The notes below the pieces were generated by a model that had not been told where the DNA came from, did not search any database, and saw only the letters and a program-made list of their open reading frames with translations. 29,475 nucleotides of DNA from Eubacteriaceae bacterium UBA4266 (GTDB lineage Bacteria; Bacillota; Clostridia; Eubacteriales; Eubacteriaceae), in NCBI GenBank assembly GCA_002396065.1, contig DGWE01000040.1:1-29475 (forward strand). Reading direction: 5' to 3'. The position numbers and the translations under genes were made by a program. Shown one piece after another: positions 5,662 to 14,518 of this stretch. Each line of letters opens with the position of its first letter. Positions within the stretch are counted from its first letter, which is position 1.

Positions 5662-8600
5662 ATGAATTCTCCATTCGTACATTTACATCTGCACACTGAA
5701 TACAGTCTGCTTGACGGCTTCGGCCGGATCAATGACTACGTTCAAGCTGCAAAAAAAATGGGAATGGAGGCGATTGCACTCACCGATCACGGTGTATTAT
5801 TTGGTGCTATTGATTTTTACAAGGCCTGTCAGTCTGCCGGAATTAAGCCGATTATCGGATGCGAGGTTTACATCGCACCACGGGGACTGCATCAAAAATC
5901 AGGACGGATCGACAGTCAAGCCAGTCATCTTATTTTACTAGCGGAATCTAACACGGGTTATCGCAATTTATCAAAGATTGTTTCCAAGGGTTACATCGAC
6001 GGGTTTTATTACAAACCCCGCGTGGATCATCAAGTCCTTAAGCAGTATCACGAAGGCATTATCTGCCTGTCCGCCTGCATTTCCGGCGAAATCCCGAAAG
6101 CGATTTTGGGAGGACAGGAAGACAAGGCGCTGGCTTTGGTTCGGGAATATCAGTCGATATTCGGAGATGATCATTTTTATTTAGAGGTCCAGGACCACGG
6201 CCTCATCGAAGAGGCGAAGGTCAGGGATGTCCTTTACCGATTCGCTGAAGCATACGATGTGCCCCTCGCTGCGACCAACGACTGCCATTACGTCAATCAA
6301 TCGGACTACAAGGCTCACGATGTGCTGCTCTGCATTGGAACGGGAGCGACAGTCGACGAGGAAAACCGGATGCGTTATCCGAACGACCAGTTTTATTTCA
6401 AATCGCCGGATGAGATGGCCGCGCTGTTTCCGGATCATCCTGAAGCGCTGGCCAACACGGTCAAAATTGCAGAACGCTGTGATGTGACCTTCGATATGGA
6501 AAGCGCCCACCTGCCGCAGTTTGAGCTGCCAGAGGGATTCGACAGCGCCGGCGCATATTTGAAGTATTTATGCGAAACGGGATTGGCCAAGCGCTACGAC
6601 CCGGTGACTCCTGAAATTAGGGAACGCATGAATTATGAGCTGGCGACGATCCACGAGATGGGATTTGACAATTATTTCTTAGTCGTTTGGGATTTTATCC
6701 ACTACGCGAAAACCCACGGTATCCCGGTGGGGCCGGGGCGCGGCTCGGCGGCTGGTTCCCTCGTGGCTTATGCGCTCGACATAACGACTCTCGATCCGCT
6801 CAAGTACAATTTGATTTTTGAACGCTTCTTAAATCCGGAGCGGGTAACCATGCCAGATATTGACTGCGACTTCTGCTACGAAAGACGGCAGGAAGTGATC
6901 GACTACGTCATCCGCAAATACGGAAAGGACCGCGTCGCGCAGATCATCACCTTTGGGACGATGGCAGCTCGGGGCGCGGTCCGCGACGTTGGGCGGGTGC
7001 TCGGCATGTCCTATTCGGACGTCGACAAAGTCGCGAAGGAAATTCCAATGCGGCCAGGCCAGAATGTCACGATTGAAGAGGCTTTGAAGGAAAATCCAGA
7101 CCTTCGAAAAATGGCCGATGAGGACATCAACGTTCGTGAACTCCTTCAGATGTCGGAGCAGATCGAAGGGCTGGCGCGCCACGCGTCGACCCACGCGGCT
7201 GGTGTCGTCATCGCGGACGCGCCGTTGACTGAATACGTGCCGCTGTATCGCAATGGCGACGCGATCACCACGCAGTACACGATGAACCTGTTGGAAGACC
7301 TGGGACTCATTAAAATGGACTTCCTGGGACTGCGCACCCTGACAGTCATTCACGACGCGTTGAACAACATCAAACAGACCCGTGGACAGGACATCGACAT
7401 CAATCAAATCGACATGGAAGATCCGAAGGTTTACCAATTGATTGCCTCAGGCGATGATTTGGGGATCTTTCAGCTTGAAAGCCGCGGCATGATGGCCTTC
7501 ATGCGGGAATTGAATCCACAGCATTTTGAAGACATCGTTGCGGGGATTTCGCTGTATCGGCCTGGGCCGATGGACCAGATTCCGAGGTATATTGCCAACA
7601 AAAAGGATCCATCACACATTACGTATTTGACGCCGGAGCTGAAGCCGATTCTAGACGTGACTTACGGCTGTATGGTTTATCAGGAACAGGTGATGCAAAT
7701 CTTCCGGGATTTGGCCGGTTTTTCGATGGGACGAAGCGATTTGGTCCGCCGTGCCATGTCTAAGAAGAAAAGCGATGTCATGGACGCCGAGGGTGAAGTG
7801 TTCATCCACGGGGAAAAAGACGCGGACGGCAATGTGACGGTGCCCGGCGCAGTGGCAAAGGGCATTCCGGAACACGTCGCCAGACAGATCTACGAGGAAA
7901 TGAAGGATTTTGCGAAATACGCCTTCAACAAATCCCACGCGGCGGCTTATGCGGTGGTCGCTTATCAAACGGCCTGGCTGAAGTGCTATTATCCAGCGGA
8001 ATTTATGGCCGCGCTGATGTCGTCGGTAATGGACAATGAAAAGAAGATCGCACAGTATATCGACAACTGTAAAAAGCATCACATTCTCATCAAGGCGCCT
8101 GACGTCAACGAAAGCCGATACAAATTTTCCGTCGGTTTTGATGCGCAGAATAAGACGTACATTCGAATCGGATTCGGCGCGATCAAGGGCATGGGGCAGC
8201 ACCCGGCCGACGATATCGTGAAAGCGAGAGAAAACGGCGGCCCGTTTAAGACGATGACGGACTTTTTTGAACGGGTGGATCTCCACCTGGTGACGAAAAA
8301 AGTGGTGCTCAATCTGATTTTAGCCGGTGGTTTTGATTTCTTGGGTTACGAGCGCTCGCAAATGGTCATGGGGTTTCCCAATGTGCTCAACCGGGTGGCC
8401 GACGAGAAAAAAACACGGCTTTCAGGGCAGGTTTCCCTGTTGGATATGGGTGAGCTGGACGCTTACAAAGGAGACCGCTTCCCCAGTACAGAACCTTTTA
8501 CGAAAGAGGAAAAACTCCTTCACGAAAAGGAGGTGCTCGGCCTTTACGTGTCCGGGCATCCGCTGGAGCATTACACCGGTGTGCTGGCGAGTGAAACCAA

Positions 8601-9219
8601 TTTGAATGCGAGCATGTTGGACAGCTACGAAGATTTGGTGGAAAGCGGCATCAAAGACGGGGATAAGGTCTGCGTCGGCGGTATGGTCGATGGCCTTAAG
8701 ATTCAGCTGACGAAAAATAACGAGCAGATGGCCTTCCTTTCGTTGGAAGATCTGTTCGGTCATATTGAGATCGTGGTTTTCCCGAGAATCTTCAATCAAT
8801 TCAGGGCGCTGCTTCACGACAGCGAACCGGTTTTGGTCCGCGGGAGAATCAATTACAACGAAGAAATGAATGTGTCGATTATTGCCGACCAAATTGAAAA
8901 GCTGGATCAGGTACGCAGACAGAATCAACCTAAAAATCATCAAAATTTTACAATTCATGAGGAAAAGGCAAGTTATAATAAGGAAAGAGCAGCCAATGAA
9001 AAATTAGTTCTGGCTTTCCGAGATTACAGTGAAAAAGGAAAATTAAACCGGATTAAACCGCTACTTAAGGCATCACCAGGTGACACGCCGGTGATGGTTC
9101 AATTTGAAAAGGAACACAAGCGGTTCGGCGCAGCCCGATCCTTGTGGGTCACTGCGGATTCGGGTTTAATCAAAAAATTGAAAGGAATCCTCGGCGAGGA
9201 TAAGGTGAGTTTAAGATGA
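5662..9219 (+). CDS. dnaE: DNA polymerase III alpha subunit, DnaE type
   Basis: This is a 1185-residue C-family replicative polymerase. The N-terminal PHP domain (1-210) begins HLHLHTEYSLLDG and keeps all nine expected metal ligands (H9, H11, D18, H43, E68, H89, C139, D207, H209). The polymerase core has GPGRGSAAGSLVAY (358-370), the catalytic aspartates D401 and D403 in PDIDCDF, and the third, D553, in KMDFLGLRTL. The finger/beta-binding region has FNKSHAAAYAVVAYQTAWLK, followed by helix-hairpin-helix repeats, an OB fold (about 1000-1075) and a C-terminal tail. It lacks the inserted exonuclease of PolC, so it is DnaE; whether PolC exists elsewhere cannot be seen. AGGAG lies 8 bases before the ATG. 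It overlaps pfkA by four bases (ATGA). Confidence 0.98.
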   Translation: MNSPFVHLHLHTEYSLLDGFGRINDYVQAAKKMGMEAIALTDHGVLFGAIDFYKACQSAGIKPIIGCEVYIAPRGLHQKSGRIDSQASHLILLAESNTGYRNLSKIVSKGYIDGFYYKPRVDHQVLKQYHEGIICLSACISGEIPKAILGGQEDKALALVREYQSIFGDDHFYLEVQDHGLIEEAKVRDVLYRFAEAYDVPLAATNDCHYVNQSDYKAHDVLLCIGTGATVDEENRMRYPNDQFYFKSPDEMAALFPDHPEALANTVKIAERCDVTFDMESAHLPQFELPEGFDSAGAYLKYLCETGLAKRYDPVTPEIRERMNYELATIHEMGFDNYFLVVWDFIHYAKTHGIPVGPGRGSAAGSLVAYALDITTLDPLKYNLIFERFLNPERVTMPDIDCDFCYERRQEVIDYVIRKYGKDRVAQIITFGTMAARGAVRDVGRVLGMSYSDVDKVAKEIPMRPGQNVTIEEALKENPDLRKMADEDINVRELLQMSEQIEGLARHASTHAAGVVIADAPLTEYVPLYRNGDAITTQYTMNLLEDLGLIKMDFLGLRTLTVIHDALNNIKQTRGQDIDINQIDMEDPKVYQLIASGDDLGIFQLESRGMMAFMRELNPQHFEDIVAGISLYRPGPMDQIPRYIANKKDPSHITYLTPELKPILDVTYGCMVYQEQVMQIFRDLAGFSMGRSDLVRRAMSKKKSDVMDAEGEVFIHGEKDADGNVTVPGAVAKGIPEHVARQIYEEMKDFAKYAFNKSHAAAYAVVAYQTAWLKCYYPAEFMAALMSSVMDNEKKIAQYIDNCKKHHILIKAPDVNESRYKFSVGFDAQNKTYIRIGFGAIKGMGQHPADDIVKARENGGPFKTMTDFFERVDLHLVTKKVVLNLILAGGFDFLGYERSQMVMGFPNVLNRVADEKKTRLSGQVSLLDMGELDAYKGDRFPSTEPFTKEEKLLHEKEVLGLYVSGHPLEHYTGVLASETNLNASMLDSYEDLVESGIKDGDKVCVGGMVDGLKIQLTKNNEQMAFLSLEDLFGHIEIVVFPRIFNQFRALLHDSEPVLVRGRINYNEEMNVSIIADQIEKLDQVRRQNQPKNHQNFTIHEEKASYNKERAANEKLVLAFRDYSEKGKLNRIKPLLKASPGDTPVMVQFEKEHKRFGAARSLWVTADSGLIKKLKGILGEDKVSLR

Positions 9220-10175
9220 AACGAATTGGGCTCTTAACAAGCGGCGGTGATGCGCCGGGAATGAACGCGGCGATCCGTGCCGTTGTGCGGACAGCCGTTT
9301 ATCGCGGCTTTGAAGTGTACGGCGTGAACAGAGGCTACGCCGGTCTTTTGGAACAGGATTTTTATCCAATGAACAGCCGCTCTGTGGCGAATATTATTGA
9401 TCGTGGCGGTACCATTCTGCAGACGTCGCGTTCCGACTTTTTCCCGACAAACGCAGGGCTTCACCGTGCGGCGGAAATTCTCAAGGAATACGAAATTGAC
9501 GTGCTGGTTGTTATCGGCGGTGATGGCAGCTTGACCGGTGCGCTGAAGCTTCAGGAACTCGGCGTGAAAATTGTCGGAATTCCAGGCACCATTGACAATG
9601 ACTTCGGCGCCAGCGATTACACCATCGGTTTTGATACGGCGGTTTCGACGGCGATTGAAGCGATCAGCAAAATCCGCGACACCACCTTCTCTCACAACCG
9701 GATCAATGTGGTTCAGGTTATGGGACGCCGGTGCGGCGACATCGCGATGTACGCAGGTCTGGCCTGCGGCGCAAAGGGCATGATCATTCCGGAAAAGGAC
9801 GTGCCCCTCGAAACCATCTGCAGCCGCCTGGTGGAAGGGCGCGACCGCGGAAAGATGCACAGCATCATCATGCTGGCTGAAGGCTGCGGCGGCTACCGCG
9901 ATTACTGCAAAAAGATTCAGGATTTAACAAAAGTCGAAACCAAGGGCACCAACCTGGGCTACATCCAGCGCGGCGGCTCTCCAAGCCACTTCGACCGCAA
10001 CCTGGCGAGCAACATGGGCTACATGGCGGTTGAAGAAATCGCGAAGGGGCACACCGGGATCGTCATCGTCATTCGCAACGGCAAATACGAAGCGGTTGAT
10101 CTCGAAGAAGCCCTCAATACGCCAAAGGTTTTTGACGAAGAAATGTACGAAATGATTCAGATTTTGTCGATATAA
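9216..10175 (+). CDS. pfkA: ATP-dependent 6-phosphofructokinase
   Basis: The protein has 319 residues, the standard length of bacterial PfkA. It phosphorylates fructose 6-phosphate to the 1,6-bisphosphate, the committed step of glycolysis, as a cytosolic tetramer. Visible motifs: LTSGGDAPGMNAAIRAVVR (8-26), the ATP-binding GGDGS (101-105), the catalytic PGTIDND with D127, IGFDTA (137-142), MGRRCGDIA and QRGGSPSHFDR. Glycine at 104 and at 124 (PGTIDND rather than PKTIDND) argues for ATP rather than pyrophosphate as donor. Its ATG overlaps the dnaE TGA and no separate ribosome binding site is strong, so translation is probably coupled. dnaE-pfkA-pyk is a common Firmicutes arrangement. Confidence 0.97.
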   Translation: MKRIGLLTSGGDAPGMNAAIRAVVRTAVYRGFEVYGVNRGYAGLLEQDFYPMNSRSVANIIDRGGTILQTSRSDFFPTNAGLHRAAEILKEYEIDVLVVIGGDGSLTGALKLQELGVKIVGIPGTIDNDFGASDYTIGFDTAVSTAIEAISKIRDTTFSHNRINVVQVMGRRCGDIAMYAGLACGAKGMIIPEKDVPLETICSRLVEGRDRGKMHSIIMLAEGCGGYRDYCKKIQDLTKVETKGTNLGYIQRGGSPSHFDRNLASNMGYMAVEEIAKGHTGIVIVIRNGKYEAVDLEEALNTPKVFDEEMYEMIQILSI

Positions 10176-10221
10176 GTCGGCATGAATCGAATCAGAGATA
10201 AAGAGGAGGTTATTAGATAGC

Positions 10222-11988
10222 ATGCCAAATCCAGAAGTATTGAAAAAAACGAAAATGATTTGTACCCTTGGACCTGCGACGGACCGTCCAGGTGTCTTGG
10301 AACAATTGATCACGCACGGGATGAATGTCGCAAGACTGAATTTCTCCCACGGATCTCATGAAGAACACGCGAAGCGCATCGCGCGTCTTAAGAAAGCGAG
10401 AAAAGATTCGGGTATTGCGATCGCCATCATGCTCGATACAAAGGGGCCGGAAATCAGAACGGGCGTTTTGAAAGACGACAAAGTGACCTTAAATCAGGGC
10501 GATCACATCACACTGACGACTGAAGATATCGAAGGGGACGCCAGCCGGGTGTCGGTGAGCTACAAGGGCCTGCCTAAAGATTTAAAAGAAGGCGATAGAA
10601 TATTAATTGACGACGGTTTGATTGAGCTGACCGTTGAAAAAATCACAGGGGAAGACATTGACTGCGTGGTCGACAACGGCGGCACGCTGGGCAGCAGAAA
10701 GAGCATCAATATCCCAGACGCGTCGATCAATCTTCCGGGTTTGACTAAAAAAGATGAAGAAGATTTGATTTTCGGCGTTAAACATGGCATCGATTTTGTT
10801 TCGGCGTCATTTATCCGCAAAGCGCAGGACGTTATTGCCATTCGCAAGGTTCTTAACAATGCCGGCGGTGAACACGTCAAAATCATTTCCAAGATTGAAA
10901 GCCGCGAAGGGGTTGAAAATATTCACCGCATTATCACCGTATCCGATGGCATCATGGTTGCACGTGGTGACTTAGGGGTTGAAATTCCGGCAGAAGATGT
11001 GCCGATTGTTCAGAAAAATATCATCCATCGCTGCAACATTGTCGGCAAACCGGTCATCACCGCGACGCAGATGCTTGATTCCATGATCCGCAACCCGCGG
11101 CCGACCCGTGCTGAAGTCGGGGACGTAGCCAATGCCGTTTTCGACGGAACCGATGCGGTTATGCTGTCGGGAGAAACCGCTGCCGGTGATTACCCGGTTG
11201 AAGCTTGCCAGACAATGGCGAGAATTGTCTTAAAAACTGAAAATTCGCCGCAGTACAAGCATCGTGATCATGTGCCGCACGGTGAAATGACGATTACAAA
11301 CGGGGTCTGCTCAGCTGTTGTCAATATCGTTGAATCTCTGGGTGTTAAAGCGATTATCGCACCGACGACCAGTGGCTATACACCGCGAATGCTGTCGAAA
11401 TACCGCCCGAATTGCCTGATCTTTGCGGTTTCCGATAACATGAGAACCGTCCGCAGATGCTGCATGCAGTGGGGGGCTTATTGCTTGTACGTACCGAAGA
11501 TGACCGAACTTGACGATTTGGTCAACGACGTTAACCGCATCCTTGAAACCATGAACGTGGTCAAAACCGGCGATTTGGTCGTTGCGGCGGCCGGTCTTCC
11601 ATTTGGCATTCAGGGGAACACCAATACCATCCGCGTCAGAACGGTCGGCAACGCGGTGCTTTCTGGTATTGGGATTGGCGACAAGCTGGTCACCGGCTTT
11701 GCGAAGTTTGTCACGCCGGATACCCTTGACGATTTCGACGAAGGCGATATTGTCGTGACGCGCGTCATCACACCGGGGATTTACGGTGCGATTGAAAAGG
11801 CTGCTGCGGTGGTCACATCAGAAGTCGGTGAAAATTCAGAAGCTGATCACGTCGCGAGAGATTACCAGATTCCAGTGATCAAGGGCGTACAGAAGGCGAC
11901 AGAAGTCATCACGGAAGGTAAGCTGATCACCGTCGATCCGCTGAACGGGATGATTTATCAGGGCGCTGTCCGCAACCGTAAACTCTAA
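10222..11988 (+). CDS. pyk: Pyruvate kinase with C-terminal PEP-utiliser-like domain
   Basis: The protein has 588 residues, about 110 longer than the minimal enzyme. It makes pyruvate and ATP from PEP and ADP. The barrel shows KMICTLGPAT (11-20), MNVARLNFSHG (34-44), LDTKGPEIRT (71-80), the catalytic lysine in ISKIE (K224, metal ligand E226), MVARGDLGVEI and TATQMLDSMI. The B domain lies at about 75-170. After about residue 480 comes an extra domain resembling the PEP-utiliser mobile domain (ARDYQIPVIKG, then GKLITVDPLNGMIYQGA), as in Bacillus/Geobacillus pyruvate kinases. The phosphorylatable histidine of that fold (SHAA) is replaced by SEAD, so it should be structural or regulatory. The AGGAGG-like site is about 12 bases upstream, rather long. 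Third gene of dnaE-pfkA-pyk. Confidence 0.97.
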   Translation: MPNPEVLKKTKMICTLGPATDRPGVLEQLITHGMNVARLNFSHGSHEEHAKRIARLKKARKDSGIAIAIMLDTKGPEIRTGVLKDDKVTLNQGDHITLTTEDIEGDASRVSVSYKGLPKDLKEGDRILIDDGLIELTVEKITGEDIDCVVDNGGTLGSRKSINIPDASINLPGLTKKDEEDLIFGVKHGIDFVSASFIRKAQDVIAIRKVLNNAGGEHVKIISKIESREGVENIHRIITVSDGIMVARGDLGVEIPAEDVPIVQKNIIHRCNIVGKPVITATQMLDSMIRNPRPTRAEVGDVANAVFDGTDAVMLSGETAAGDYPVEACQTMARIVLKTENSPQYKHRDHVPHGEMTITNGVCSAVVNIVESLGVKAIIAPTTSGYTPRMLSKYRPNCLIFAVSDNMRTVRRCCMQWGAYCLYVPKMTELDDLVNDVNRILETMNVVKTGDLVVAAAGLPFGIQGNTNTIRVRTVGNAVLSGIGIGDKLVTGFAKFVTPDTLDDFDEGDIVVTRVITPGIYGAIEKAAAVVTSEVGENSEADHVARDYQIPVIKGVQKATEVITEGKLITVDPLNGMIYQGAVRNRKL

Positions 11989-12055
11989 GGTTAACACTTT
12001 AAACTATCTTTAACGGTGTAAAAACTTTAGTCAAATACATTTTACATTCTCAAAT

Positions 12056-12103
12056 AAAAAGGGTAGACTATACTATATTTTTTGTTAGTTCTGCCCTTTT
12101 TTT
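12056..12103 (+). terminator. Terminator of the dnaE-pfkA-pyk operon
   Basis: AAAAAGGGTAGACTA (12056-12070) pairs with TAGTTCTGCCCTTTTT (12086-12101) with one G-T pair and one bulged base, around an AT-rich loop. The 3' arm continues in T. It lies about 70 bases after the pyk stop. Confidence 0.82.
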
Positions 12104-12139
12104 AATGGGCGTTTTAATGTTAGAGTATGGAGGTTTGGC

Positions 12140-14374
12140 ATGGAAGAGCAAGACCAGCTGCAGGATCAGGACGATCCGAAACAGCATAAAGAAAAGAAAA
12201 AGCGCAAAACACTGAAGGATTTAAAAGAAAACCGAAGGATGACGCTGGAGCTGCCGGTGGAAACCAGCATCCTTCGGCTGATTTTTGCTGTTGTGTATTT
12301 GGCGGCGGGCTTTATTTTAATGGCGGTTTTCGGTCAGTTTGAACAAACGCAGATTCCCTCGCAGTATTGGGGGACGACGGCTGTGGCCATTTTAATCACG
12401 GCGCTTTTTATCGCTGTCACCTTTAAGTTTGAAGGAGAGGCGAAGCGGAATTGGCGCATTATTTTAGGCGTGCTGATCTTTTTCTTGATCATCGCCATGC
12501 ATCAGACCACATGCGGCATGCCGGTTTGGACGAGCAGCCGATTTGATCCGCTGGGGATTTTCCAGTTTGGGCTGGAAGTTTTAATCATTGGTGCGCTCAT
12601 TCTGTTATTTTTTGCGATTACAAACCGCCTTCGTTTAAGCATACGCATCGTCATGATCGCGCTCTTTATTTTGTCCTGCGTCAATTATTTTCTGTTGAAG
12701 TTCAGAGGCGATCCGTTCTATCTTGGCGACCTCATGACGGCCAACACCGGACTGGAAGTGGCAAAAAATTATGCGATTGGCATTTCCGGCACCATTATTG
12801 CCGGCATTTACATGGCGATTGCGGCCTACGCGGTCAGCGCGAATGTCAAAACAAAATATTTTGCGGACGACAAAAAGAAAAGCAGGAGACTGCGGCTGGG
12901 CGCCTTAGGAGTTACCGCGGCGATCGCCGTACTGATCGCAGTCCTGCCCCTTGAAGATGTCTACGATTCGTGGTCGCCTTCCAGCAATCAGTACATTACA
13001 GCTTTTACGACCAATGCCAAATTGCTGCACGTGAAAAAACCGTCGGGGTATTCGGCGACGGTGGCGAAAAATATTGTGAAAAACGGCAGCAAAAAGGCAA
13101 GTGCAGAAGTGAAGAAGAATACCGATGCGGGAAAAAAGGCGACAGAAGCCGTAGCCAGCGGGAAAAAACCGACGATTATCGCGGTGATGAATGAAAGCTT
13201 TTCCGATCTTTCAGTGCTGGGAAATTTTCAGACGAACGAAGACTACATGCCCTTTTTTAGGAGCTTGTCGAAAAACACTGTGCGGGGCAATCTGTACGTG
13301 GACGTCTACGGTGCGGGAACCTGCAACACGGAATACTCATTTTTGACAGGTAATTCCACGGCCTTTGTGCCGGAAAATACCCGGCCTTATCAGATGTACG
13401 TCAATTACCAAACCCCAAGCCTGGCAAAGAATCTAAAGGCGCAGGGCTATGAAACCTACGCCATGCATCCGGGAAAATCTTCGGCGTGGAAGCGCAATAA
13501 GGTTTACCCGTATCTCGGCTTTGACCACACCTATTTTTACGAAGATTCTTTCAGCAATGCGGCATTGACGCGGAACAGCTACGTCAGTGACCGGGCAACC
13601 TACCAGAAAATTATCGATTTGTACAAGAATAGAGGCAGCAAGCCGCAGTTTATCTTCGACGTGACCATTGCCAATCACGGCGGATACAATGTGGGCACGA
13701 GCGGCATGGAACAGGTGAAAATCACCAGCATGCCTAATCAGAAAAGCAGTGTAGAACACACCGATGCCGATGAATACCTGACGTTGATTAAGGAAAGCGA
13801 CACGGCACTGAAGGAAATGATCGACTATTTTAAATCGCAGGATGAACCGGTCGCGGTCGTCTTCTTTGGGGATCATCAACCGAGATTAGATAACTCTTTT
13901 TATGAAGACGTCAAGGGCAAAAGTCTCGGCAGCTGGAGCAACGAAGAGCTTCAGCAGCGGTACATCACCCCCTATATCATCTGGACCAACTACGATATCA
14001 ATTCGCAGAGCGGTAAAAATTTATCGGTCAATTATCTACAGACGACACTGCTCCAGACGTTGGGACTCAGAACAACGGCTTACGACAAATACGAACAATC
14101 GATGTACGACAAGATGCCAGTGCTCAATTATAAGGGCGCCATCACGTCGGACGGTGATTATCTGACACTGGACGATGCGGAAAAATACAACACGCAGGTT
14201 CAGAACTATCAAAAGGTGCTGTACAACAATATGTTTGATAAGCATAACCGCAATCGGTCGCTGTACTTGCTCAAGAACGCGCCGGACGGCAAAACCGACG
14301 AGGAACTCAGATCATATTTGGACAATTACCGTAAGAAGTACGGCAATAATACGCTCATGAATGTTGTGAATTAA
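12140..14374 (+). CDS. LTA synthase family phosphoglycerol transferase (sulfatase fold)
   Basis: This is a 744-residue membrane protein. Residues 1-40 are highly charged and cytoplasmic; about seven hydrophobic segments follow between 43 and 270 (LtaS has five). A lysine/alanine-rich linker (300-345) leads to an extracellular sulfatase-type domain. Catalytic features: metal ligand E352 (MNESFSDL), probable nucleophile T394 (GAGTCNTEYSFLTG), H513 (ANHGGY) and D578/H579 (FFGDHQPRL). The family transfers glycerol phosphate from phosphatidylglycerol to lipoteichoic acid or a related polymer. Whether this is the primary synthase, a primase or another phosphoglycerol transferase cannot be told. GGAGG is 6 bases before the ATG. 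It stands alone between two terminators, with no clear promoter seen. Confidence 0.9.
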   Translation: MEEQDQLQDQDDPKQHKEKKKRKTLKDLKENRRMTLELPVETSILRLIFAVVYLAAGFILMAVFGQFEQTQIPSQYWGTTAVAILITALFIAVTFKFEGEAKRNWRIILGVLIFFLIIAMHQTTCGMPVWTSSRFDPLGIFQFGLEVLIIGALILLFFAITNRLRLSIRIVMIALFILSCVNYFLLKFRGDPFYLGDLMTANTGLEVAKNYAIGISGTIIAGIYMAIAAYAVSANVKTKYFADDKKKSRRLRLGALGVTAAIAVLIAVLPLEDVYDSWSPSSNQYITAFTTNAKLLHVKKPSGYSATVAKNIVKNGSKKASAEVKKNTDAGKKATEAVASGKKPTIIAVMNESFSDLSVLGNFQTNEDYMPFFRSLSKNTVRGNLYVDVYGAGTCNTEYSFLTGNSTAFVPENTRPYQMYVNYQTPSLAKNLKAQGYETYAMHPGKSSAWKRNKVYPYLGFDHTYFYEDSFSNAALTRNSYVSDRATYQKIIDLYKNRGSKPQFIFDVTIANHGGYNVGTSGMEQVKITSMPNQKSSVEHTDADEYLTLIKESDTALKEMIDYFKSQDEPVAVVFFGDHQPRLDNSFYEDVKGKSLGSWSNEELQQRYITPYIIWTNYDINSQSGKNLSVNYLQTTLLQTLGLRTTAYDKYEQSMYDKMPVLNYKGAITSDGDYLTLDDAEKYNTQVQNYQKVLYNNMFDKHNRNRSLYLLKNAPDGKTDEELRSYLDNYRKKYGNNTLMNVVN

Positions 14375-14389
14375 GTTGTCACTCATTTA

Positions 14390-14434
14390 ACCCCTGATTG
14401 TCATTGGAACAGATGGACAGTCAGGGGTCTTTTT
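14390..14434 (+). terminator. Terminator after the LtaS-like gene
   Basis: ACCCCTGATTGTC (14390-14402) pairs with GACAGTCAGGGGT (14416-14428) with one G-T pair, followed by CTTTTT. A 13-base-pair stem makes this one of the strongest terminators in the window. Confidence 0.93.
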
Positions 14435-14446
14435 ATAGTTCATGGA

Positions 14447-14473
14447 TTGATTTTTAACAGCACCTGTTATAAA
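14447..14473 (+). promoter_or_regulatory. Probable promoter of pilT
   Basis: TGTTATAAA (14465-14473) is an extended -10 element; TTGATT (14447-14452) is a possible -35, but the spacer is only 15 bases. It lies just after the preceding terminator and 46 bases before the start codon. Confidence 0.55.
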
Positions 14474-14518
14474 ATACAAACGATTACCTAACCTTGACAA
14501 CATGATGTGGAGAAAATC

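Noticed and set aside
8947..8979. Possible internal promoter for pfkA (TATAAT at 8974-8979 with TTTACA upstream)
   Set aside because: The spacer is 21 bases and there is no extended -10; the region is an AT-rich linker of DnaE. It may have weak activity but cannot be supported.
6829..9860. Long minus-strand open frames inside dnaE and pfkA (for example 6829-7437, 7651-8286, 8422-8958, 9234-9860)
   Set aside because: They lie opposite conserved coding sequence, have no recognisable motifs and arise from codon bias on the other strand.
12041..12074. Promoter for the LtaS-like gene (TTTACA ... TATACT)
   Set aside because: The spacing is 22 bases and the -10-like box lies inside the terminator stem, so the sequence is better explained by the terminator.
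13070..13170. Lysine-rich repeat-like stretch in the LtaS-like gene
   Set aside because: It is a low-complexity linker before the catalytic domain, not a DNA repeat or mobile element.
14507..14518. GTG start of pilT at 14507
   Set aside because: The GGAG ribosome binding site would be inside the coding sequence; it is correctly spaced for the ATG at 14519.
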